Shown here: piece after piece, positions 13,196-27,097 of the stretch
How the letters are laid out: every line of letters starts with the position of its first letter
Position numbering within the stretch: the first letter of the stretch is position 1
Source of the DNA: Coriaria nepalensis
Taxonomy: Eukaryota; Streptophyta; Magnoliopsida; Cucurbitales; Coriariaceae
Direction of reading: 5' to 3'
Assembly: GCA_027186245.1 (NCBI GenBank)
Contig: CP114481.1
Location: 28,489,501-28,553,500, forward strand
DNA: 64,000 nucleotides
Translations under genes and position numbers: made by a program
The notes under the pieces: generated by a model
The model's input: the letters and a program-made list of their open reading frames with translations, nothing else
What the model was told of the DNA's origin: nothing
Databases searched by the model: none

Positions 13196-13621
13196 AATAA
13201 GTTTTTGAGTTGAAATCACTCATTGAATTGATTTTAAGGTTAAACAAATGCACACTTTTTCGTACATTAATCATTTGCATGATATGCACAAAACTTCTGT
13301 TTTAAGTGCGAAAATAGAATTCCTTCGAATTCCATTGAAATAAGTTATTGACTTAATATGACTCAATCAAATGATTTTAAGGTTAAACGAATGCACACTT
13401 TTCTTGCATTGATCATTTGCAAGTTATGTAAAAAACTTGTGTTTGAAGTGCGAAAATAGAATTCATTCGAATTGCTTTGAAATATGTTATTGACTTCAAA
13501 TGACTAATTCAAATGATTTTAAGGTAAACTAATGCACACTTTCCTTGAATTGATCATTTGCACGTTATGCACAAAACTTGTGCTTGTAGTGCAAAAATAG
13601 AATTCATTCGAATTGCTTTGA
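13196..13621 (+). repeat. Trimeric HOR with B/C hybrid monomer
   Basis: Copy of the 11350 trimer, with the hybrid monomer at 13339-13480. The preceding A has a private gaattccttcg change, so the two copies can be told apart. Confidence 0.92.
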
Positions 13622-16600
13622 AATAAGTTTTTGAGTTGAAATCACTCATTGAAATGATTTTAAGGTTAAACAAATGCGCACTTTTTCGTACATTGATCAT
13701 TTGCATGATATGCACAAAACTTGTGTTTTAAGTGCGAAAATAGAATTCGTTCGAATTGCATTGAAATAAGTTATTGACTTAATATGACTCATTCAAATGA
13801 TTTTAAGGTTAAACTAATGCACACTTTCCTTGCAATGATCATTTGAAAGTTATGCACGAAACTTCTTTGTGAAGTGTAAATATAGAATTCATTCAAATTG
13901 CTTTGAAATAAGAAATTGCCTCGAAATCACTCATTGAAATGATTTTCAGGTTAAACGAATGCACACTTTTCTTGCATTGATCATTTGCAAGTTATGTAAA
14001 AAACTTGTGTTTGAAGTGCGAAAATAGAATTCATTCGAATTGCTTTGAAATATGTTATTGACTTTAAATGACTAATTCAAATGATTTTAAGGTAAACTAA
14101 TGCATACTTTCCTTGAATTGATCATTTGCACATTATGCACAAAACTTGTGCTTGTAGTGCAAAAATAGAATTGATTCGAATTGCTTTGAAATAAGTTTTT
14201 GAGTTGAAATCACTCATTGAAATGATTTTAAGGTTAAACAAATGCACACTTTTTCGTACATTAATCATTTGCATGATATGCACAAAACTTGTGTTTTAAG
14301 TGCGAAAATAGAATTCGTTCGAATTGCATTGAAATAAGTTATTGACTTAATATGACTCATTCAAATGATTTTAAGGTTAAACTAATGCACACTTTCCTTG
14401 CAATGATCATTTGAAAGTTATGCACGAAACTTCTTTTTGAAGTGTAAATATAGAATTCGTTCGAATTGCTTTGAAAAAAGATATTGACTTGAAATCACTC
14501 ATTGAAATGATTTTCAGGTTAAACGAATGCACACTTTCCTTGCATTAATCATTTGCAAGTTATGCACAAAACTTGTGTTGAAGTGCGAAAATAGAATTGA
14601 TTCGAATTGCTTTGAAATATGTTATTGACTTCAAATGACTAATTCAGATGATTTTAAGGTAAACTAATGCACACTTTCCTTGAATTGATCATTTGCACGT
14701 TATGCACAAAACTTGTGCTTGTAGTGCAAAAATAGAATTCATTCGAATTGCTTTGAAATAAGTTTTTGAGTTGAAATCACTTATTGAAATGATTTTAAGG
14801 TTAAACAAATGCACACTTTTTCGTACATTGATCATTTGCATGATATGCTCAAAACTTGGGTTTTAACTGCGAAAATAGAATTCGTTCGAATTGCATTAAA
14901 ATAAGTTATTGACTTAATATGACTCATTCAAATGATTTTAAGGTTAAACTAATGCACACTTTCCTTGCAATGATCATTTGAAAGTTATGCACGAAACTTC
15001 TATTTGAAGTGTAAATGTAGAATTCTTTCGAATTGCTTTGAAAAAAGATATTGACTTGAAATCACTCATTGAAATGATTTTCAGGTTAAACGAATGCACA
15101 CTTTCCTTGCATTAATCATTTGCAAGTTATGCACAAAACTTGTGTTGAAGTGCGAAAATAGAATTCATTCGAATTGCTTTGAAATATATTATTGACTTGA
15201 AATGACTAATTCAAATGATTTTAAGGTAAACTAATGCACACTTTCCTTGAATTGATCATTTGCACGTTATGCACAAAACTTGTGCTTGTAGTGCAAAAAT
15301 TGAATTGATTCCAATTGCTTTGAAATAAGTTTTTGACTTGAAATCACTCATTGAAATGATTTTAAGGTTAAACAAATGCACACTTTTTCGTACATTGATC
15401 ATTTGCATGATATGCACAAAACTTGTGTTTTAAGTGCGAAAATAGAATTCGTTCGAATTGCATTAAAATAAGTTACTGACTTAATATGACTCATTCAAAT
15501 GATTATAAGGTTAAGCTAATGCACACTTTCCTTGCAATGATCATTTGAAAGTTATGCACGAAACTTCTATTTGAAGTGTAAACGTAGAATTCATTCGAAT
15601 TGCTTTGAAAAAAGATATTTACTTGAAATCACTCATTAAAATGATTTTCAGGTTAAACGAATGCACACTTTCCTTGCCTTAATCATTTGCAAGTTATGCA
15701 CAAAACTTGTGTTGAAGTGCGAAAATAGAATTCATTCGAATTGCTTTGAAATATGTTATTGACTTGAAATGACTAATTCAAATGATATTAAGGTAAACTA
15801 ATGCACACTTTCCCTGAATTGATCATTTGCACGTTATGTACAAAACTTGTGCTTGTAGTGCAAAAATTGAATTGATTCCAATTGCTTTGAAATAAGTTTT
15901 TGACTTGAAATCACTCATTGAAATGATTTTAAGGTTAAACAAATGCACACTTTTTCGTACATTAATCATTTGCATGATATGCACAAAACTTGTGTTTTAA
16001 GTGCGAAAATAGAATTCGTTCGAATTGCATTGAAATAAGTTATTGACTTAATATGACTCATTCAAATGATTTTAAGGTTAAACTAATGCACACTTTCCTT
16101 GCAATGATCATTTGAAAGTTATGCACGAAACTTCTTTGTGAAGTGTAAATATAGAATTCATTCAAATTTCTTTGAAATAAGAAATTGCCTCGAAATCACT
16201 CATTGAAATGATTTTTAGGTTAAAGGAATGCACACTTTTCTTGCATTGATCATTTGCAAGTTATGTAAAAAACTTGTGTTTGAAGTGCGAAAATAGAATT
16301 CATTCGAATTGCTTTGAAATATGTTATTGACTTCAAATGACTAATTCGAATGATTTTAAGGTAAACTACTGCACACTTTCTTTGAATTGATCATTTGCAC
16401 GTTATGCACAATACTTGTGCTTGTAGTGCAAAAATAGAATTCATTCGAATTGCTTTAAAATAAGTTTTTCAGTTGAAATCACTCATTGAAATGATTTTAA
16501 GGTTAAACAAATGCACACTTTTTCGTACATTGATCATTTGCATGATATGCACAAAACTTCTTTGTGAAGTGTAAATATAGAATTCATTCAAATTTCTTTG

Positions 16601-16884
16601 AAATAAGAAATTGCCTCGAAATCACTCATTGAAATGATTTTTAGGTTAAACGAATGCACACTTTTCTTGCATTGATCATTTGCAAGTTATGTAAAAAACT
16701 TGTGTTTGAAGTGCGAAAATAGAATTCATTCGAATTGCTTTGAAATATGTTATTGACTTCAAATGACTAATTCGAATGATTTTAAGGTAAACTAATGCAT
16801 ACTTTCCTTGAATTGATCATTTGCACGTTCTGCACAAAACTTGTGCTTGTAGTGCAAAAATAGAATTCATTCGAATTGCTTTGA
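13622..16884 (+). repeat. 3.26-kb duplicated block, copy 2 (3263 bp)
   Basis: Units start at 13622, 14190, 14757, 15324, 15891 and 16459, with lengths 568, 567, 567, 567, 568 and 426, matching copy 1 except for its 5-bp deletion. Together the two copies flank the B/C trimers and the tandem 1846-bp blocks. Point differences are scattered, so this duplication looks older than the 1846-bp one. Confidence 0.88.
16459..16884 (+). repeat. Trimeric HOR with A/B hybrid monomer
   Basis: 426-bp unit with the usual A/B switch, the last hybrid trimer in the window. Its A starts aataagtttttcagttg, a private change. It forms the end of the second 3.26-kb block (13622-16884). Confidence 0.92.
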
Positions 16885-19800
16885 AATAAGTTTTTGAGTT
16901 GAAATCACTCATTGAATTGATTTTAAGGTTAAACAAATGCACACTTTTTCGTACATTAATCATTTGCATGATATGCACAAAACTTGTGTTTTAAGTGCGA
17001 AAATAGAATTCGTTCGAATTCCATTGAAATAAGTTATTGACTTAATATGACTCATTCAAATGATTTTAAGGTTAAACTAATGCACACTTTCCTTGCAATG
17101 ATCATTTGAAAGTTATGCACGAAACTTCTTTTTGAAGTGTAAATATAGAATTCGTTCGAATTGCTTTGAAAAAAGATATTGACTTCAAATCACTCATTGA
17201 AATGATTTTCAGGTTAAACGAATGCACACTTTCCTTGCATTAATCATTTGCAAGTTATGCACCAAACTTGTGTTGAAGTGCGAAAATAGAATTCATTCGA
17301 ATTGCTTTGAAATATGTTATTGACTTGAAATGACTAATTCAAATGATTTTAAGGTAAACTACTGCACACTTTCTTTGAATTGATCATTTGCACGTTATGC
17401 ACAAAACTTGTGCTTGTAGTGCAAAAATAGAATTCATTCGAATTGCTTTGAAATAAGTTTTTGAGTTGAAATCACTTATTGAAATGATTTTAAGGTTAAA
17501 CAAATGCACACTTTTTCGTACATTGATCATTTGCATGATATGCACAAAACTTGTGTTTTAAGTGCGAAAATAGAATTCGTTCGAATTGCATTAAAATAAG
17601 TTATTGACTTAATATGACTCATTCAAATGATTTTAAGGTTAAACTAATGCACACTTTCCTTGCAATGATCATTTGAAAGTTATGCACGAAACTTCTATTT
17701 GAAGTGTAAATGTAGAATTCGTTCGAATTGCTTTGAAAAAAGATATTGACTTGAAATCACTCATTGAAATGATTTTCAGGTTAAACGAATGCACACTTTC
17801 CTTGCATTAATCATTTGCAAGTTATGCACAAAACTTGTGTTGAAGTGCGAAAATAGAATTCATTCGAATTGCTTTGAAATATATTATTGACTTGAAATGA
17901 CTAGTTCAAATGATTTTAAGGTAAACTAATGCACACTTTCCTTGAATTGATCATTTGCACGTTATGCACAAAACTTGTGCTTGTAGTGCAAAAATTGAAT
18001 TGATTCCAATTGCTTTGAAATAAGTTTTTGACTTGAAATCACTCATTGAAATGATTTTAAGGTTAAACAAATGCACACTTTTTCGTACATTGATCATTTG
18101 CATGATATGCACAAAACTTGTGTTTTAAGTGCGAAAATAGAATTTGTTCGAATTGCATTAAAATAAGTTACTGACTTAATATGACTCATTCAAATGATTT
18201 TAAGGTTAAGCTAATGCACACTTTCCTTGCAATGATCATTTGAAAGTTATGCACGAAACTTCTATTTGAAGTGTAAACGTAGAATTCATTCGAATTGCTT
18301 TGAAAAAAGATATTTACTTGAAATCACGAATTGAAATGATTTTCAGGTTAAACGAATGCACACTTTTCTTGCATTAATCATTTGCAAGTTATGCACAAAA
18401 CTTGTGTTGAAGTGCGAAAATAGAATTCATTCGAATTGCTTGGAAATATATTATTGACTTGAAATGACTAATTCAAATGATTTTAAGGTAAACTAATGCA
18501 CACTTTCCTTGAATTGATCATTTGCACGTTATGCACAAAACTTGTGCTTGTAGTGCAAAATTGAATTGATTCCAATTGCTTTGAAATAAGTTTTTCACTT
18601 GAAATCACTCATTGAAATGATTTTAAGGTTAAACAAATGCACACTTTTTCGTACATTAATCATTTGCATGATATGCACAAACCTTGTGTTTTAAGTGCGA
18701 AAATAGAATTCGTTCGAATTGCATTGAAATAAGTTATTAACTTAATATGACTCATTCAAATGATTTTAAGGTTAAACTAATGCACACTTTCCTTGCAATG
18801 ATGATTTGAAAGTTATGCACGAAACTTCTTTGTGAAGTGTCAATATAGAATTCGTTCAAATTGCTTTGAAATAAGAAATTGCCTCGAAATCACTCATTGA
18901 AATGTTTTTCAGGTTAAACGAATGCACACTTTTCTTGCATTGATCATTTGCAAGTTATGTAAAAAACTTGTGTTTGAAGTGCGAAAATAGAATTCATTCG
19001 AATTGCTTTGAAATATGTTATTGACTTCAAATGACTAATTCGAATGATTTTAAGGTAAACTAATGCATACTTTCCTTGAATTGATCATTTGCACGTTATG
19101 CACAAAACTTGTGCTTGTAGTGCAAAAATAGAATTTGTTCGAATTGCTTTGAAATAAGTTTTTGAGTTGAAATCACTCATTGAAATGATTTTAAGGTTAA
19201 ACAAATGCACACTTTTTCGTACATTGATCATTTGCATGATATGCACAAAACTTGTGTTTTAAGTGCGAAAATAGAATTCGTTCGAATTGCATTGAAATAA
19301 GTTATTGACTTAATATGACTCATTCAAATGATTTTAAGGTTAAACTAATGCACACTTTCCTTGCAATAATCATTTGAAAGTTATGCACGAAACTTCTTTT
19401 TGAAGTGTAAATATAGAATTCGTTCAAATTGCTTTGAAATAAGAAATTGCCTCGAAATCAGTTATTGAAATGATTTTCAGGTTAAACGAATGCACACTTT
19501 TCTTGCATTGATCATTTGCAAGTTATGTAAAAAACTTGTGTTTGAAGTGCGAAAATAGAATTCATTCGAATTGCTTTGAAATATGTTATTGACTTCAAAT
19601 GACTAATTAAAATGATTTTAAGGTAAACTAATGCACACATTCCTTGAATTGATCATTTGCACGTTATGCAGAAAACTTGTGCTTGTAGGGTAAAAATAGA
19701 AGTCATTCGAATTGCTTTGAAATAAGTTTTTGAGTTGAAATCACTCATTGAAATGATTTTAAGGTTAAACAAATGCACACTTTTTCGTACATTGATCATT

Positions 19801-20699
19801 TGCATGATATGCACAAAACTTGTGTTTTAAGTGCGAAAATAGAATTCGTTTGAATTGCATTGAAATAAGTTATTGACTTAATATGACTCATTCAAATGAT
19901 TTTAAGGTTAAACTAATGCACACTTTCCTTGCAATGATCATTTGAAAGTTATGCACGAAACTTCTGTGTGAAGTGTCAATATAGAATTCGTTCAAATTGC
20001 TTTGAAATAAGAAATTGCCTCGAAATCACTCATTGAAATGATTTTCAGGTTAAACGAATGCACACTTTTCTTGCATTGATCATTTGCAAGTTATGTAAAA
20101 AACTTGTGTTTGAAGTGCGAAAATAGAATTCATTCGAATTGCTTTGAAATATGTTATTGACTTCAAATGACTAATTAAAATGATTTTAATGTAAACTAAT
20201 GCACACATTCCTTGAATTGATCATTTGCACGTTATGCAGAAAACTTGTGCTTGTAGGGCAAAAATAGAAGTCATTCGAATTGCTTTGAAATAAGTTTTTG
20301 AGTTGAAATCACTCATTGAAATGATTTTAAGGTTAAACAAATGCACACTTTTTCGTACATTGATCATTTGCACGATATGCACAAAACTTGTGTTTTAAGT
20401 GCGAAAATAGAATTCGTTTGAATTGCATTGAAATAAGTTATTGACTTAATATGACTCATTCAAATGATTTTAAGGTTAAACTAATGCACACTTTCCTTGC
20501 AATGATCATTTGAAAGTTATGCACGAAACTTCTTTCTGAAGTGTAAATGTAGAATTCGTTCGAATTGCTTTGAAAAAAGATATTGACTTGAAATCACTCA
20601 TTGAAATGATTTCCAGGTTAAACGAATGCACACTTTCCTTGCATTAATCATTTGCAAGTTATGCACAAAACTTGTGTTCAAGTGCGAAAATAGAATTCA

Positions 20700-20715
20700 T
20701 TCGAATTAATTCGAA
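20700..20715. repeat. 16-bp perfect palindrome in C monomer (first of 18)
   Basis: ttcgaattaattcgaa equals its own reverse complement. It replaces the usual ttcgaattgctttgaa at the C/D junction. Further copies start at 21267, 22969, 25239, 27509, 28643, 29209, 30344, 30910, 33181, 33748, 34314, 37153, 37720, 38287, 41126, 43965 and 46804. All are in C monomers with the short gtgttgaag or gtgttcaag, and none was seen before 20.7 kb or after 46.9 kb. Confidence 0.95.
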
Positions 20716-22557
20716 ATATGTTATTGACTTGAAATGACTAATTCAAATGATTTTAAGGTAAACTAATGCACACTTTCCTTGAATTGATCATTTGTACGTT
20801 ATGCACAAAACTTGTGGTTGTAGTGCAAAAATAGAATTGATTCGAATTGCTTTGAAATAAGTTTTTGAGTTGAAATCACTCATTGAAATGATTTTAAGGT
20901 TAAACAAATGCACACTTTTTCGTACATTGATCATTTGCACGATATGCACAAAACTTGTGTTTTAAGTGCGAAAATAGAATTTGTTCGAATTGCATTAAAA
21001 TAAGTTATTGACTTAATATGACTCATTCAAATGATTTTAAGGTTAAACTAATGCACACTTTCCTTGCAATGATCATTTGAAAGTTATGCACGAAACTTCT
21101 TTCTGAAGTGTAAATGTAGAAATCTTCGAATTGCTTTGAAAAAAGATATTGACTGGATTTCACTCATTGAAATGATTTTCAGGTTAAACGAATGCACACT
21201 TTTCCTTGCATTAATCATTTGCAAGTTATGCACAAAACTTGTGTTGAAGTGCGAAAATAGAATTCATTCGAATTAATTCGAAATATGTTATTGACTTGAA
21301 ATGACTAATTCAAATCATTTTAAGGTAAACTAATGCACACTTTCCCTGAATTGATCATTTGCACGTTATGCACAAAACTTGTGGTTGTAGTGCAAAAATA
21401 GAATTGATTCGAATTGCTTTGAAATAAGTTTTTGAGTTGAAATCACTTATTGAAATGATTTTAAGGATAAACAAATGCACACTTTTTCGTACATTGATCA
21501 TTTGCATGATATGCACAAAACTTGTGTTTTAAGTGCGAAAATAGAATTCGTTCGAATTGCATTGAAATAAGTTATTGACTTAATATGACTCATTCAAATG
21601 ATTTTAAGGTTAAACTAATGCACACTTTCCTTGCAATGATCATTTGAAAGTTATGCACGAAACTTCTTTCTGAAGTGTAAATGTAGAATTCGTTCGAATT
21701 GCTTTGAAAAAAGATATTGACTTGAAATCACTCATTGAAATGATTTTCAGGTTAAACGAATTCACACTTTCCTTGCATTAATCATTTGCAAGTTATGCAC
21801 AAAACTTGTGTTGAAGTGCGAAAATAGAATTCATTCGAATTGCTTTGAAATATGTTATTGACTTCCAATGACTAATTAAAATTATTTTAAGGTAAACTAA
21901 TGCACACATTCCTTGAATTGATCATTTGCACGTTATGCAGAAAACTTGTGCTTGTAGTGCAAAAATAGAAGTCATTCGAATTGCTTTGAAATAAGTTTTT
22001 GAGTTGAAATCACTCATTGAAATGATTTTAAGGTTAAACAAATGCACACTTTTTCGTACATTAATCATTTGCATGATATGCACAAACCTTGTGTTTTAAG
22101 TGCGAAAATAGAATTCGTTCGAATTGCATTGAAATAAGTTATTGACTTAATATGACTCATTCAAATGATTTTAAGGTTAAACTAATGCACACTTTCCTTG
22201 CAATGATCATTCGAAAGTTATGCACGAAACTTCTTTTTGAAGTGTAAATATAGAATTCGTTCAAATCGCTTTGAAAAAAGAAATTGCCTCGAAATCACTC
22301 ATTGAAATGATTTTCAGGTTAAACGAATGCACACTTTTCTTGCATTGATCATTTGCAAGTTATGTAAAAAACTTGTGTTTGAAGTGCGAAAATAGAATTC
22401 ACTCGAATTGCTTTGAAATATGTTATTGACTTCAAATGACTAATTCAAATGATTTTAAGGTAAACTAATGCACACTTTCCTTGAATTGATCATTTGCACG
22501 TTATGCACAAAACTTGTGCTTGTAGTGCAAAAATAGAATTCATTCGAATTGCTTTGA

Positions 22558-24827
22558 AATAAGTTTTTGAGTTGAAATCACTCATTGAAATGATTTTAAG
22601 GTTAAACAAATGCACACTTTTTCGTACATTGATCATTTGCACGATATGCACAAAACTTCTGTGTTAAGTGCGAAAATAGAATTTGTTCGAATTGCATTCA
22701 AATAAGTTATTGACTTAATATGACTCATTCAAATGATTTTAAGGTTAAACTAATGCACACTTTCCTTGCAATGATCATTTGAAAGTTATGCACGAAACTT
22801 CTTTCTGAAGTGTAAATGTAGAATTCGTTCGAATTGCTTTGAAAAAAGATATTGACTTGAAATCACTCATTGAAATGATTTTCAGGTTAAACGAATTCAC
22901 ACTTTCCTTGCATTAATCATTTGCAAGTTATGCACAAAACTTGTGTTGAAGTGCGAAAATAGAATTCATTCGAATTAATTCGAAATATGTTATTGACTTG
23001 AAATGCTAATTCAAATGATTTTAAGGTAAACTAATGCACACTTTCCTTGAATTGATCATTTGCACGTTATGCACAAAACTTGTGGTTGTAGTGCAAAAAT
23101 AAAATTGATTCGAATTGCTTTGAAATAAGTTTTTGAGTTGAAATCACGTATTGAAATGATTTTAAGGTTAAACAAATGCACACTTTTTCATACATTGATC
23201 ATTTGCATGATATGCACAAAACTTGTGTTTTAAGTGCGAAAATAGAATTCGTTCGAATTGCATTGAAATAAGTTATTGACTTAATATGACTCATTCAAAT
23301 GATTTTAAGGTTAAACTAATGCACACTTTCCTTGCAATAATCATTTGAAAGTTATGCACGAAACTTCTTTTTGAAGTGTAAATATAGAATTCGTTCAAAT
23401 TGCTTTGAAATAAGAAATTGCCTCGAAATCAGTTATTGAAATGATTTTCAGGTTAAACGAATGCACACTTTTCTTGCATTGATCATTTGCAAGTTATGTA
23501 AAAAACTTGTGTTTGAAGTGCGAAAATAGAATTCATTCGAATTGCTTTGAAATATGTTATTGACTTCAAATGACTAATTAAAATGATTTTAAGGTAAACT
23601 AATGCACACATTCCTTGAATTGATCATTTGCACATTATGCAGAAAACTTGTGCTTGTAGGGCAAAAATAGAAGTCATTCGAATTGCTTTGAAATAAGTTT
23701 TTGAGTTGAAATCACTCATTGAAATGATTTTAAGGTTAAACAAATGCACACTTTTTCGTACATTGATCATTTGCATGATATGCACAAAACTTGTGTTTTA
23801 AGTGCGAAAATAGAATTCGTTTGAATTGCATTGAAATAAGTTATTGACTTAATATGACTCATTCAAATGATTTTAAGGTTAAACTAATGCACACTTTCCT
23901 TGCATTGATCATTTGAAAGTTATGCACGAAACTTCTGTGTGAAGTGTCAATATAGAATTCGTTCAAATTGCTTTGAAATAAGAAATTGCCTCGAAATCAC
24001 TCATTGAAATGATTTTCAGGTTAAACGAATGCACACTTTTCTTGCATTGATCATTTGCAAGTTATGTAAAAAACTTGTGTTTGAAGTGCGAAAATAGAAT
24101 TCATTCGAATTGCTTTGAAATATGTTATTGACTTCAAATGACTAATTAAAATGATTTTAATGTAAACTAATGCACACATTCCTTGAATTGATCATTTGAA
24201 CGTTATGCAGAAAACTTGTGCTTGTAGGGCAAAAATAGAAATCATTCGAATTGCTTTGAAATAAGTTTTTGAGTTGAAATCACTCATTGAAATGATTTTA
24301 AGGTTAAACAAATGCACACTTTTTCGTACATTGATCATTTGCACGATATGCACAAAACTTGTGTTTTAAGTGCGAAAATAGAATTCGTTTGAATTGCATT
24401 GAAATAAGTTATTGACTTAATATGACTCATTCAAATGATTTTAAGGTTAAACTAATGCACACTTTCCTTGCAATGATCATTTGAAAGTTATGCACGAAAC
24501 TTCTTTTTGAAGTGTAAATATAGAATTCGTTCAAATCGCTTTGAAAAAAGAAATTGCCTCGAAATCACTCATTGAAATGATTTTCAGGTTAAACGAATGC
24601 ACACTTTTCTTGCATTGATCATTTGCAAGTTCTGTAAAAAACTTGTGTTTGAAGTGCGAAAATAGAATTCATTCGAATTGCTTAGAAATATGTTATTGAC
24701 TTCAAATGACTAATTCAAATGATTTTAAGGTAAACTAATGCACACTTTCCTTGAATTGATCATTTGCACGTTATGCACAAAACTTGTGCTTGTAGTGCAA
24801 AAATAGAATTCATTCGAATTGCTTTGA
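22558..24827 (+). repeat. 2270-bp block, copy 1 (4 HOR units)
   Basis: Units start at 22558, 23124, 23692 and 24260 (566+568+568+568). Marks that recur exactly 2270 bp later include aaaataaaattgattcg (23101 and 25371), gcttagaaatatg (24671 and 26941) and the 16-bp palindrome (22969 and 25239). Small differences occur near the start (gattttcagg here, gatttccagg in copy 2). Confidence 0.92.
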
Positions 24828-27097
24828 AATAAGTTTTTGACTTGAAATCACTCATTGAAATGATTTTAAGGTTAAACAAATGCACACTTTTTCGTACATT
24901 GATCATTTGCACGATATGCACAAAACTTGTGTTTTAAGTGCGAAAATAGAATTTGTTCGAATTGCATTAAAATAAGTTATTGACTTAATATGACTCATTC
25001 AAATGATTTTAAGGTTAAACTAATGCACACTTTCCTTGCAATGATCATTTGAAAGTTATGCACGAAACTTCTTTCTGAAGTGTAAATGTAGAATTCGTTC
25101 GAATTGCTTTGAAAAAAGATATTGACTTGAAATCACTCATTGAAATGATTTCCAGGTTAAACGAATTCACACTTTCCTTGCATTAATCATTTGCAAGTTA
25201 TGCACAAAACTTGTGTTGAAGTGCGAAAATAGAATTCATTCGAATTAATTCGAAATATGTTATTGACTTGAAATGCTAATTCAAATGATTTTAAGGTAAA
25301 CTAATGCACACTTTCCTTGAATTGATCATTTGCACGTTATGCACAAAACTTGTGGTTGTAGTGCAAAAATAAAATTGATTCGAATTGCTTTGAAATAAGT
25401 TTTTGAGTTGAAATCACGTATTGAAATGATTTTAAGGTTAAACAAATGCACACTTTTTCATACATTGATCATTTGCATGATATGCACAAAACTTGTGTTT
25501 TAAGTGCGAAAATAGAATTCGTTCGAATTGCATTGAAATAAGTTATTGACTTAATATGACTCATTCAAATGATTTTAAGGTTAAACTAATGCACACTTTC
25601 CTTGCAATAATCATTTGAAAGTTATGCACGAAACTTCTTTTTGAAGTGTAAATATAGAATTCGTTCAAATTGCTTTGAAATAAGAAATTGCCTCGAAATC
25701 AGTTATTGAAATGATTTTCAGGTTAAACGAATGCACACTTTTCTTGCATTGATCATTTGCAAGTTATGTAAAAAACTTGTGTTTGAAGTGCGAAAATAGA
25801 ATTCATTCGAATTGCTTTGAAATATGTTATTGACTTCAAATGACTAATTAAAATGATTTTAAGGTAAACTAATGCACACATTCCTTGAATTGATCATTTG
25901 CACATTATGCAGAAAACTTGTGCTTGTAGGGCAAAAATAGAAGTCATTCGAATTGCTTTGAAATAAGTTTTTGAGTTGAAATCACTCATTGAAATGATTT
26001 TAAGGTTAAACAAATGCACACTTTTTCGTACATTGATCATTTGCATGATATGCACAAAACTTGTGTTTTAAGTGCGAAAATAGAATTCGTTTGAATTGCA
26101 TTGAAATAAGTTATTGACTTAATATGACTCATTCAAATGATTTTAAGGTTAAACTAATGCACACTTTCCTTGCATTGATCATTTGAAAGTTATGCACGAA
26201 ACTTCTGTGTGAAGTGTCAATATAGAATTCGTTCAAATTGCTTTGAAATAAGAAATTGCCTCGAAATCACTCATTGAAATGATTTTCAGGTTAAACGAAT
26301 GCACACTTTTCTTGCATTGATCATTTGCAAGTTATGTAAAAAACTTGTGTTTGAAGTGCGAAAATAGAATTCATTCGAATTGCTTTGAAATATGTTATTG
26401 ACTTCAAATGACTAATTAAAATGATTTTAATGTAAACTAATGCACACATTCCTTGAATTGATCATTTGCACGTTATGCAGAAAACTTGTGCTTGTAGGGC
26501 AAAAATAGAAATCATTCGAATTGCTTTGAAATAAGTTTTTGAGTTGAAATCACTCATTGAAATGATTTTAAGGTTAAACAAATGCACACTTTTTCGTACA
26601 TTGATCATTTGCACGATATGCACAAAACTTGTGTTTTAAGTGCGAAAATAGAATTCGTTTGAATTGCATTGAAATAAGTTATTGACTTAATATGACTCAT
26701 TCAAATGATTTTAAGGTTAAACTAATGCACACTTTCCTTGCAATGATCATTTGAAAGTTATGCACGAAACTTCTTTTTGAAGTGTAAATATAGAATTCGT
26801 TCAAATCGCTTTGAAAAAAGAAATTGCCTCGAAATCACTCATTGAAATGATTTTCAGGTTAAACGAATGCACACTTTTCTTGCATTGATCATTTGCAAGT
26901 TCTGTAAAAAACTTGTGTTTGAAGTGCGAAAATAGAATTCATTCGAATTGCTTAGAAATATGTTATTGACTTCAAATGACTAATTCAAATGATTTTAAGG
27001 TAAACTAATGCACACTTTCCTTGAATTGATCATTTGCACGTTATGCACAAAACTTGTGCTTGTAGTGCAAAAATAGAATTCATTCGAATTGCTTTGA
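24828..27097 (+). repeat. 2270-bp block, copy 2 (4 HOR units)
   Basis: Units start at 24828, 25394, 25962 and 26530 and match copy 1 almost base for base in the parts compared by eye. An example difference is catttgaacg in copy 1 (about 24197) against catttgcacg here. Two further units (27098-28231) continue the pattern as a partial third copy before the order changes. Confidence 0.92.

Larger units (their letters stand above)
11776..13621 (+). repeat. Second copy of 1846-bp block (tetramer + 3 trimers)
   Basis: The order tetramer, A/B trimer, A/B trimer, B/C trimer (units starting 11776, 12344, 12770, 13196) repeats that of 9930-11775 with a spacing of 1846 bp (568+3x426). Shared private marks include the aattccattg A, the gaatttgttcg D and the attttttaagtt C. 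A visible difference is gaattccttcg here against gaattcgttcg in the first copy. Confidence 0.93.
1..19152 (+). repeat. Domain I: tetramers with trimeric variants
   Basis: HOR units 1-36 by hand count. D monomers here nearly all carry gcttgtagtgc, or its gcttatagtgc variant in units whose D also reads aaactactgc with ctttctttg. Some D monomers end gattccaattgc. All nine hybrid-monomer trimers of the window lie in this domain. The palindromic C variant and the tagggc D variant of domain II are absent. No gene or foreign insertion is visible. Confidence 0.9.
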
